Position numbers and translations under genes: made by a program
NCBI GenBank assembly: GCA_030617485.1
Contig: JAUWVK010000044.1
Span: forward strand, 1-11,518
Reading direction: 5' to 3'
DNA from: Gammaproteobacteria bacterium
GTDB lineage: Bacteria > Pseudomonadota > Gammaproteobacteria > SZUA-152
Length of the DNA stretch: 11,518 nucleotides
In this document: piece by piece, positions 5,950 to 11,518 of the stretch
How positions within the stretch are numbered: position 1 is the first letter of the stretch
How the letters are laid out: each line of letters opens with the position of its first letter
The notes under the pieces: generated by a model
Told to the model about the DNA's origin: nothing
What the model saw: only the letters and a program-made list of their open reading frames with translations
The model's database searches: none

Positions 5950-7134
5950 GTGTCACACCCCCCATCTGATCCTGACCAGTCGGCCGTTCCGTACTGGCGC
6001 CTTTCTGGTTTTTATCTTTTTTATTTTGCCTCCCTTGGTGCGTTGATTCCTTACTGGTCTCTTTATTTAAAGAGCCTCGATTATTCTGCGCGTGATATTG
6101 GTACTTTGATGGCCATAGTGATGGCCACCAAAATTATTTCGCCCAATGTGTGGGGATGGATTGCCGACCACACTGGTAAAAGTATGCGCATCGTGCGCAT
6201 CGGTTGTTTGCTTTCACTGGTGTGTTTTGCTGGCGTGTTTCTAAATAGCGGTTATTGGTGGTTGGTGATTGTGATGATTGCATTCAGTTTTTTCTGGAAT
6301 GCCGCGCTGCCGCAGTTTGAAGCCACCACGTTTAATCATCTTGGGGAACATAGTCATCGGTACAGTGCCATACGTCTGTGGGGTTCCATTGGTTTTATTG
6401 TTGCTGTGGCGGCTCTTGGTCCGGTACTGGATGCACAGGGAGCCGGTATTCTGCCGGTGGTCATTATTATTTTGTTTGCGGCTATGTGGTTATCCAGCCT
6501 TGTGGTGCCGGAAAGGGCGTCTGGTCATTTATCACTACCCCATGAGCCATTATTAAAGGTTTTATTGCGACCTGAAGTAGCCGCTTTACTGGTGGTATGT
6601 TTTTTAATGCAAGCCAGTCATGGGCCGTACTACACTTTTTATACTATTTATATGGAAGGGCACGGATACTCGAATTCTTCCATTGGTCAGCTTTGGGCTC
6701 TGGGCGTACTTGCCGAAGTGGGCGTATTTTTGATTATGCACCGCTGGGTTCAACGTTTCGGATTGAGAACTCTGTTACTGACAAGCCTGGGGTTGACAGT
6801 GTTACGCTGGGTGTTGATTAGCCAGTTTCCAGAAACTATTAGCGTAATGATTTTTGCGCAGTTGTTGCATGCGGCTAGTTTTGGAATCTACCACGCCTGT
6901 GCTATTCAGCTGATTCATCGTAATTTCAGCGGGCGGCTTCAGGGTAGAGGGCAGGCTTTGTACAGCAGTTTGAGTTTTGGTGCTGGTGGCGCGGCCGGAA
7001 GTTTTGTGAGTGGGTTAGGCTGGGAAACCATTGGCCCCGACAATGTATATCTGCTTGCGTCGGCAATGGCATTTGGCGCGTTTATCGTTGCCTGGGTCTG
7101 GATTCGTCCTGCGGAAGTGAGAATAGAAAAATGA
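5950..7134 (+). CDS. MFS transporter, MFS_1-like / PPP (3-phenylpropionate) type
   Basis: This 394-residue inner-membrane protein has about 12 hydrophobic segments. The N-terminal signature LFYFASLGALIPYWSLYL and the loop GWIADHTGKSMR (residues 69-80, an MFS motif A variant between segments 2 and 3) place it in the MFS_1-like (HcaT/PPP) group. The group is annotated as 3-phenylpropionate transport, but substrates are mostly unknown. The start is a GTG at 5950, 15 bp after the aroC stop and without a strong ribosome site. The next in-frame Met is far inside the protein, so the GTG is preferred and coupling to aroC translation is likely. Its stop overlaps the start of the Sel1-ankyrin gene. Export or import of an aromatic or shikimate-related metabolite would fit the context but is not shown. 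Confidence 0.88.
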   Translation: MSHPPSDPDQSAVPYWRLSGFYLFYFASLGALIPYWSLYLKSLDYSARDIGTLMAIVMATKIISPNVWGWIADHTGKSMRIVRIGCLLSLVCFAGVFLNSGYWWLVIVMIAFSFFWNAALPQFEATTFNHLGEHSHRYSAIRLWGSIGFIVAVAALGPVLDAQGAGILPVVIIILFAAMWLSSLVVPERASGHLSLPHEPLLKVLLRPEVAALLVVCFLMQASHGPYYTFYTIYMEGHGYSNSSIGQLWALGVLAEVGVFLIMHRWVQRFGLRTLLLTSLGLTVLRWVLISQFPETISVMIFAQLLHAASFGIYHACAIQLIHRNFSGRLQGRGQALYSSLSFGAGGAAGSFVSGLGWETIGPDNVYLLASAMAFGAFIVAWVWIRPAEVRIEK

Positions 7135-9923
7135 TGAGTGTCCAAAAAAGATTATTCGGTTTTTTATATTTACTGTGTGTGCTTGTCGCCTCCGCGAATC
7201 CAGTGCTAGCAGATGATACGGCGCAAACTGCTTACGACAATGGTCACTATGAAGAAGCGATGCGGCTGTGGGATAAACAGGCCAAAAAAGGACAAGCGCA
7301 CTCGCAGAATAAACTGGGTGATATTTATCGTAAAGGTCGTGGTGTCGATCGAAATTATAAGCGCGCATCGCAATGGTATCGTCTTGCGGCCAAACAGGGG
7401 CATGCCGAGGCGCAGTTCAGTTTGGGAGCATTGTATCGTGCGGGAAAGGGCGTAAAGAAAGATCCCAGGCAGGCGGCAAGCTGGTACAAAAAAGCAGCCA
7501 GGCAGGGACATGCCAATGCACAATTTACTCTTGGAGTGATGCTGGAAAATGGGAGGGGAATAGATCGTGATCGTGTTGCTGCACGTGAATGGTATGTGAA
7601 GGCCGCTGGACAAGATCATCGCAAGGCAGCAGAACGCTTAAAAAATCTCAAGGCAGGCCCAAAGAAATCAAAAATTGTGGGTGATCCAGGAGAAGCATTA
7701 CGTAAAGCTGCACGCACAGGTGACCTGGATAACGTGAAACATCTGTTAGGTCAGGGAGTTAATGTAAATAAATCGGAAGATGAACAAGGCAATACCCCGC
7801 TGATGCTGGCTGCGGAAAAAAATCACCGACAGGTTGTTAAGCACCTGATCTCAAAAGGTGCCAAAGTTAAAAAGTTTAATGTTAAAGGTGAGTCAGCGTT
7901 GCTTGTTGCTAGTCGTGAGGGTGCGCTGGGAGCAGTTAGAGAATTATTAAAAGCTAAAGCAAGCGTTAAAGACTCTGATGATTTTAAACGTACACCTCTT
8001 ATGGAGGCAGTAGATAAAAATCACCCAGCGACGGCCAAACTATTACTTAAGGCAAGAGCCAACCCCAACCGAAAGGACAAGCGTGGTGAATCTGCGCTGA
8101 GTCGAGCAGTGAAGCGCGGCAAACCTAAACTGGTTTCTTTGTTGTTAAAGCACGGCGGCAAAGTCAATCAGAGGGATGGTGACAAGTTGCCTTTGCTGAT
8201 TGTTGCAATAAGGGAAAAACAGGCCGATACCGCTAGTCTATTGCTTTTAGCGGGCGCGAGCTTAAAAACAACCGATGGTGATGGCCGTACTGCCTTGCAG
8301 ATTGCTGCAGCCGCAGGTTTTGTTTCTGGAGTATCAGTATTGCTGAAAAATGGCGCGTCTGTTAACAAGGCAGATTCTCGTGGCTGGACACCTTTAATGT
8401 TGGCGGCCAGAGGTGGTCATGCTGGAACAATTAATAAACTCCTGGATTTTAAGACGAACATCAATGCCCAAAACGAATATGGCGATACTGCGTTAATGAT
8501 TGCCAGCGCAAGTCGGCGTGGTGATGCGGTAAAGGCATTGTTAACGGGTGACGCGAAAGTAAACAGCACCAATAAACAGGGTTGGACAGCATTGATGTTT
8601 GCCGCATCCAAAGGTGATGTAGGTATTACGCGTGCTTTGGTTGCTTCACGGGCAAAAGTTGGCGCACGTAATCGCATGGATGAAACCGCATTAATGTTTG
8701 CCTCAGAAAAAGGTCACCCCAAAACAGCCGCTTATTTGCTAGATAAAGGCGCGAAAATAAATATACGCAATCGCGCCGGACATTCTGCATTAAGTTTGGC
8801 TAAGCAAAATAAAAAGCGTTCAGTTATTGCCTTATTGAAAAAACGTGGCGCTGTGAGTCATGTCATGCTAGCTGCACCCAAGTTTAAAACTTCCAAAAAG
8901 AACAAGGGCAGTGGAAAGCTGTATCAAGGCTGGACTCCACTTATGATTGCTGCCTGGGAAGGTCGTTTGAAAGAACTCACCAAACTGGTAAGCAAAGGGG
9001 GTAATGTCAACAAAAAAAGCCCCGAGGGTGAAACAGCACTTTCGCTAGCAGTGCAACAGGGACAGTACAGTGTGGCTAAATACCTGGCTTCTCATGGTGC
9101 GCAGGTTAATCAGAAAACAGGTGGTGGCATTACTCCACTAATGCTGGCTGCACGTGAAGGTCATCCGAAAACCCTGGAATTGTTAATTCACAAAGGCGCA
9201 AAAATTAATGCTCGTAATGACGGCGGATACACTGCACTCATGTTGGCGGTGCGCGCAGGACGAGACGATGCGGCAAGTCGGCTAATAAACCGAAAAGCAG
9301 GTTTGAATATTCAGGCGAAGGATGACGCAACTGCATTGAGTTTAGCCATAGAGCACGGCCATAATGCTTTGGCCAAAAAACTAAAAGAACGTGGTGCTGA
9401 TCTGAAATGGAAAGACAGTGATAGTCATAACCTGTTATGGCTGGCTTCAAGATTTGGTAATAAAAATATGGTTCAGCTACTTTTGGATAGTAAAGCTTTC
9501 AAAGTTAAAGCAAGTGGTCGCACAGAAACGGCGCTCATGGCGGCGATACGTCACGGGCATGGAGCTGTTGTGGGGCTGTTGCTAAAGCGAGGGGCAGATA
9601 TCAGTGCGCGCAGCCCGGAAGGAAATACGCCATTACACGTCGCGGCGGGCACAGGTGAAATATCAGTGGTAAAACTATTGCTGAATAAAGGTGCGGATAT
9701 CAACGCTGAAAGTAATTTACGGGCCACGCCAATTCTTATGGCTGCAAAGGCGGGACATACGGCAGTAGTTAAATTACTGCTAGATAAGGGTGCAGACTGG
9801 GAGCTAAAAAATAAAATGAAAGAAAACCCTTTGTCGGCGGCCAAAGCAATCAATAACAAAGCAATGGTCAATGCTATTCAGACGCATGCGGAAAAGAATA
9901 AAGGCTTGTTTGGGGTATTTTAG
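7131..9923 (+). CDS. Exported Sel1- and ankyrin-repeat protein (930 aa)
   Basis: This large solenoid protein is made for the periplasm or cell surface. Residues 1-27 are a signal peptide ending in PVLA before DDT. The Cys16 context is not a lipobox, so it is not a predicted lipoprotein. Residues 34-170 hold a TPR-like start and three Sel1 repeats of exactly 36 residues (56, 92, 128). Residues 187-920 hold about 22 ankyrin units, most with the TALM or TPLM start and a GA(K/D)(V/I)N end, in two blocks. The start overlaps the MFS stop as ATGA (an alternative Met is one codon later), a strong sign of coupled translation. No catalytic domain is visible, so it is probably a protein-binding scaffold. 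Its partner could be the co-translated transporter or an envelope protein. Some bacterial periplasmic ankyrin proteins (AnkB type) support oxidative-stress enzymes, but nothing here specifies that role. No clear terminator follows the TAG at 9921-9923. Confidence 0.93.
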   Translation: MMSVQKRLFGFLYLLCVLVASANPVLADDTAQTAYDNGHYEEAMRLWDKQAKKGQAHSQNKLGDIYRKGRGVDRNYKRASQWYRLAAKQGHAEAQFSLGALYRAGKGVKKDPRQAASWYKKAARQGHANAQFTLGVMLENGRGIDRDRVAAREWYVKAAGQDHRKAAERLKNLKAGPKKSKIVGDPGEALRKAARTGDLDNVKHLLGQGVNVNKSEDEQGNTPLMLAAEKNHRQVVKHLISKGAKVKKFNVKGESALLVASREGALGAVRELLKAKASVKDSDDFKRTPLMEAVDKNHPATAKLLLKARANPNRKDKRGESALSRAVKRGKPKLVSLLLKHGGKVNQRDGDKLPLLIVAIREKQADTASLLLLAGASLKTTDGDGRTALQIAAAAGFVSGVSVLLKNGASVNKADSRGWTPLMLAARGGHAGTINKLLDFKTNINAQNEYGDTALMIASASRRGDAVKALLTGDAKVNSTNKQGWTALMFAASKGDVGITRALVASRAKVGARNRMDETALMFASEKGHPKTAAYLLDKGAKINIRNRAGHSALSLAKQNKKRSVIALLKKRGAVSHVMLAAPKFKTSKKNKGSGKLYQGWTPLMIAAWEGRLKELTKLVSKGGNVNKKSPEGETALSLAVQQGQYSVAKYLASHGAQVNQKTGGGITPLMLAAREGHPKTLELLIHKGAKINARNDGGYTALMLAVRAGRDDAASRLINRKAGLNIQAKDDATALSLAIEHGHNALAKKLKERGADLKWKDSDSHNLLWLASRFGNKNMVQLLLDSKAFKVKASGRTETALMAAIRHGHGAVVGLLLKRGADISARSPEGNTPLHVAAGTGEISVVKLLLNKGADINAESNLRATPILMAAKAGHTAVVKLLLDKGADWELKNKMKENPLSAAKAINNKAMVNAIQTHAEKNKGLFGVF
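7230..7640 (+). repeat. Sel1 repeat region (protein-level)
   Basis: After a TPR-like half unit (residues 34-55, YEEAMRLWDKQAKKG), three Sel1 repeats begin at residues 56, 92 and 128. Each is exactly 36 long with the pattern A.AQ..LG.(L/I)Y..G.GV..D...A..WY..AA.QGH. Sel1 repeats form paired helices that bind proteins, often in the bacterial periplasm. Confidence 0.9.
7689..8855 (+). repeat. Ankyrin block 1 (about 12 units)
   Basis: Residues 187-575. A degenerate first unit is followed by units whose TPL or TAL start falls at 222, 255, 288, 321, 353, 387, 420, 453, 486, 519 and 552, an almost exact 33-residue register. The last unit, SALSLAKQNKKRSVIALLKKRGA, looks like a C-terminal capping ankyrin repeat. 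Confidence 0.9.
8928..9890 (+). repeat. Ankyrin block 2 (about 10 units)
   Basis: Residues 600-920, with unit starts at 602, 635, 668, 701, 734, 767, 800, 833, 866 and 899, exactly 33 residues apart. It is separated from block 1 by a Lys/Gly/Ser-rich insert that shifts the register by 17 residues. The final unit (NPLSAAKAINNKAMVNAI) is a degenerate cap. Confidence 0.9.
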
Positions 9924-9940
9924 ATTATAATATGGGAAGC

Positions 9941-9985
9941 TCTCGAATGTCCGCTTTATACTGTGACTTCAACCGGTCGACGTAA
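9941..9985. repeat. Fragment resembling a degenerate interspersed repeat
   Basis: The gene-free stretch 9924-10170 contains TCTCGAATGTCCGCTTT at 9941-9957, followed by CAACCGGTCGACG at 9970-9982. From memory, ATGTCCGCTTT with a GGTCG-type continuation recalls degenerate intergenic repeats of many gammaproteobacteria. TCTCGAATG also occurs at 4161-4169 and, inverted, at 4288-4296. The rest of 9986-10080 shows nothing beyond AT-rich sequence. Confidence 0.3.
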
Positions 9986-10083
9986 CACTTTGTCTTTATA
10001 ACAAAAAGATGGAGTGATGAACGACTGCTACGATCCAAATCGGACGCTGTATTTCTCTTAATTGCTGAGTAAACTAGTACGAT

Positions 10084-10112
10084 AAATTATTTTTATAATT
10101 TTTGACTATACT
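10084..10112 (+). promoter_or_regulatory. Possible promoter region of the small exported protein
   Basis: This very AT-rich stretch contains TATAAT at 10094-10099 and TATACT at 10107-10112, both close to -10 consensus. Neither has a convincing -35 at 16-18 bp. It lies 60-80 bases before the ATG at 10171. Confidence 0.35.
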
Positions 10113-10170
10113 TATTTCTAGCGTCATCGTAAAACCACGAACAAATAAGTTCAGAACTTTTTATATTGAT

Positions 10171-10443
10171 ATGAATAAATTAGTATTAATGGCTGTGTGT
10201 GGCTTTTTGGCTCTAAACTCTCCTGTTGGGGTATGGGCTAACGAAATTAATCCAGTATGTACTGATATTGGTGGATTAATGTATGGAGACCAACAGAAAT
10301 GTAAGAAAGGTGACGTTATAATGGTCAATCCCATGATGGCGGCATTTCTTTGCGATATGAGCTTGCCGAGTATCTCTGGAGAAAAAACCGTCGTCTGTCA
10401 CTACCTCGGCAAAAAACGTCCTGAACGAAAGCCTAAGAAATAA
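10171..10443 (+). CDS. Small exported four-cysteine protein
   Basis: This 90-residue protein starts at the ATG at 10171, which begins a clear signal peptide (MNKLVLMAVCGFLALN, cleavage likely after VWA at residue 23). The frame is open 23 codons further up, but that extension would bury the signal peptide. The mature protein of about 67 residues has Cys30, Cys44, Cys61 and Cys76, an even number suited to two disulfides. The order is CTDIGG, QQKCKKGDVI, AFLCD, VVCHYLGKKR, and it ends in a basic tail. I recall similar small uncharacterised proteins with a KC(K/R).GD.I motif and a C.YLG.KR end in gammaproteobacteria, but no function is known to me. The ribosome site is weak. It stands alone between the ankyrin gene and the convergent oxidoreductase gene. 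Confidence 0.7.
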   Translation: MNKLVLMAVCGFLALNSPVGVWANEINPVCTDIGGLMYGDQQKCKKGDVIMVNPMMAAFLCDMSLPSISGEKTVVCHYLGKKRPERKPKK

Positions 10444-10457
10444 AAAATCTGAACTTG

Positions 10458-10498
10458 AATTGCAGGCACAGCGGGGTGTAGTCCTGTAATTAACACCC
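10458..10498. repeat. Inverted repeats after the small exported gene
   Basis: AATTGCAGG (10458-10466) pairs with CCTGTAATT (10483-10491) with one G-U. Overlapping it, GGGTGT (10474-10479) can pair with ACACCC (10493-10498). The two folds exclude each other and no T-run follows directly, so this is at best a weak terminator of the small gene. The remainder up to 10570 shows nothing recognisable. Confidence 0.35.
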
Positions 10499-10574
10499 TA
10501 TCTTAACTCAAGGCGACGATAAAAGGTCACGTTATCTAGTGTAATGATAAATGCTCCTAAAACCAGCGCCCGTT

Positions 10575-10640
10575 TTTTTGCCGACTGCAGTCGTTTGGTG
10601 TGACTCGTTTTGATGGCCGCTATCGCTGCAAACGGTCATT
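10575..10640. repeat. Second degenerate interspersed-repeat-like stretch
   Basis: The stretch contains a perfect 12-bp palindrome CGACTGCAGTCG (10582-10593), then TGGTGTGACTCG, and finally GATGGCCGCT...CGGTCATT (10612-10640), whose outer parts are imperfect inverted repeats. The ATG.CCGCT...GGTCATT layout resembles degenerate intergenic repeats I recall from gammaproteobacteria and shares ATG.CCGCT with 9945-9954. The T-run at 10573-10579 has no hairpin before it, so it is not called a terminator. Confidence 0.35.
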
Positions 10641-10654
10641 GGGGTGAGATAATT

Positions 10655-11518
10655 TCACGCCGTCCCATGCTTGGTTTCTACTTCTATGCCTAATTCTTTT
10701 AACATGCCAATTGGTAAGATGCCGCCCGCACTCACGATGATGGTATCATTCTCGATTTCAATTTCTTCACCTTCCTGATCCAGGATCACTTTATCTTCGG
10801 TGATTTCTTTGGTGTTGGATTTCATTAGTGTAGTGAGTTTTCCAGCCGCTACCGCAGCTTCAACTTTTTGCCGATTTTTTTCCTTGGCGCGAGAAAATGC
10901 TTCACTGCGATAGGAAATAGTAACGTGGGTGCCGGGTTCATCTGCAATACTAGTGGCGGCTTCCAGTGCGCTATCACCACCGCCCACCACGAGTACTTTC
11001 TGGTTTCGATATTGTTCAGCATCAATTAATCGGTAAACCACTTTTGGTAATTCTTCACCGGGTACGCCGAGTTTTCGAGGTGTTCCTCGTCGACCGATGG
11101 TCAGCAATACATTTTTGGTTTTATATTTGTTTTTACTAGTCGTGACGACATAACCATCTCCGTCCGGTTTGATGGATTCCATGCGTTCATTACAGTTTAT
11201 TTTCAGGCCAGTGTCGGCAACCACTTTTTCCCAGAACGCCATTAATTTTTCTTTGGTGGTTTCGCGGAAATTAACTTTACCGATAATGGGAAGCACGGCG
11301 GGTTGGGTCATGACGATTTTGCCGCGCGGGTAGTGTGAGACGGTGCCGCCCAATGATTCCTGTTCTATGGTGACCGCACGAAGTTTGTGTTGCATCGCGC
11401 CTAATGAGGCAGAAAAACCGGAAGGGCCAGCACCAATAATCACCACATCGAGTTGCTCGGAATTGCCGGGGCGTTTACTGATAGTTTCCATTGCCTGCTT
11501 CCCCTGGGTGACGGCGTT
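10655..11518 (-). CDS. FAD/NAD(P)H oxidoreductase, thioredoxin-reductase fold (probably 5' truncated by the window)
   Basis: From the Met at 11491, 278 residues form a complete two-dinucleotide-domain flavoprotein. The FAD-binding GAGPSG is at residues 20-25, LGGTVSHYPRGKIVMTQP at 47-64, the FAD-domain closing LTIGRRGTPRKLGVPGE at 130-146, and the NAD(P)H-binding GGGDSALEAA at 170-179. It is related to thioredoxin reductase and YpdA-like enzymes. The CxxC of true thioredoxin reductase, expected just after the second glycine motif, is absent (SIADEP), so the acceptor is not classical thioredoxin by that route. The frame stays open above the Met to the edge (NAVTQGKQA), which resembles the helix linking an N-terminal domain. 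The gene may therefore be larger, with an electron-transfer domain upstream, so I give it as partial. AGGGG nine bases before the Met also permits a start at 11491. Confidence 0.8.
   Translation of the reverse strand, partial: NAVTQGKQAMETISKRPGNSEQLDVVIIGAGPSGFSASLGAMQHKLRAVTIEQESLGGTVSHYPRGKIVMTQPAVLPIIGKVNFRETTKEKLMAFWEKVVADTGLKINCNERMESIKPDGDGYVVTTSKNKYKTKNVLLTIGRRGTPRKLGVPGEELPKVVYRLIDAEQYRNQKVLVVGGGDSALEAATSIADEPGTHVTISYRSEAFSRAKEKNRQKVEAAVAAGKLTTLMKSNTKEITEDKVILDQEGEEIEIENDTIIVSAGGILPIGMLKELGIEVETKHGTA

Noticed and set aside
7176..7181. Lipoprotein signal at Cys16 of the Sel1-ankyrin protein
   Set aside because: The residues before the Cys are Leu-Leu, not the small residue a lipobox needs, and a normal cleavage site (PVLA) follows.
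7131..9923. Ankyrin array as recent DNA-level tandem repeats prone to slippage
   Set aside because: The units are regular in protein length but clearly diverged at the DNA level, so the expansion is old.
10019..10063. A 14-codon frame starting ATG AAC GAC TGC near a GGAG
   Set aside because: The GGAG is only two bases from the ATG, the peptide is very short, and nothing supports it as a gene.
10102..10170. Longer form of the small exported protein from 10102
   Set aside because: It would place 23 residues before a complete signal peptide and starts inside the likely promoter region.
10572..10593. T-run and 12-bp palindrome as an intrinsic terminator
   Set aside because: The T-run precedes the palindrome on the plus strand, and on the minus strand the palindrome is followed by A residues; neither strand has stem then T-run.

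Overview
The window reads as chromosomal DNA of a gammaproteobacterium. The basis is the chorismate synthase type, the aroC-MFS gene pair, a CCA-encoding tRNA-Ser, and signal peptides with Shine-Dalgarno sites of ordinary Gram-negative style. A paired OsmC protein and YeeE/YedE transporter suggest sulfur-compound or thiol chemistry, but no species can be named from the sequence alone. No insertion sequence, transposase, integrase or CRISPR array was seen.

Left part (1-1939, minus strand): an apparent three-gene operon. It runs osmC-like (1676 to 1266), yeeE/yedE-like (1245 to 40), then the first codons of a gene that starts at 43 and leaves the window; its ATG overlaps the yeeE stop as ATGA. 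A 7-7-7 inverted repeat at 1830-1850 covers a plausible -10 box for this operon and looks like an operator.

Middle left (1940-4436): one large gene for an unrecognised exported protein of 715 residues. It has a signal peptide, three degenerate cysteine modules, a charged helical segment and a four-cysteine C-terminal region. A perfect 26-bp palindrome lies inside its coding sequence. Downstream, 4088-4340 has no gene but carries several interlocking inverted repeats.

Middle (4346-4827): tRNA-Ser(GGA) on the minus strand, with a 53-nt nested hairpin and an intrinsic terminator after its 3' end. A decayed copy of a tRNA-Ser 5' half lies about 60 bp upstream of it.

Right part (4828-9923, plus strand): a tight operon of aroC (chorismate synthase), a 12-segment MFS transporter of the MFS_1-like/PPP type 15 bp downstream, and a 930-residue exported Sel1-ankyrin protein whose start overlaps the MFS stop (ATGA). 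The last gene has three exact 36-residue Sel1 units and 22 ankyrin units in two blocks with 33-residue spacing. Because of the overlap, the transporter and the periplasmic repeat protein are probably made together.

Far right: a small exported four-cysteine protein (10171-10443), two degenerate interspersed-repeat-like stretches, and on the minus strand the C-terminal part of an FAD/NAD(P)H oxidoreductase of the thioredoxin-reductase fold without a redox CxxC. Its reading frame stays open to the window edge.

The most unusual items are the exported Cys-module protein with its internal palindrome, the ATGA-coupled MFS/periplasmic Sel1-ankyrin pair, the structured DNA around tRNA-Ser, and the putative operator of the osmC-yeeE operon.
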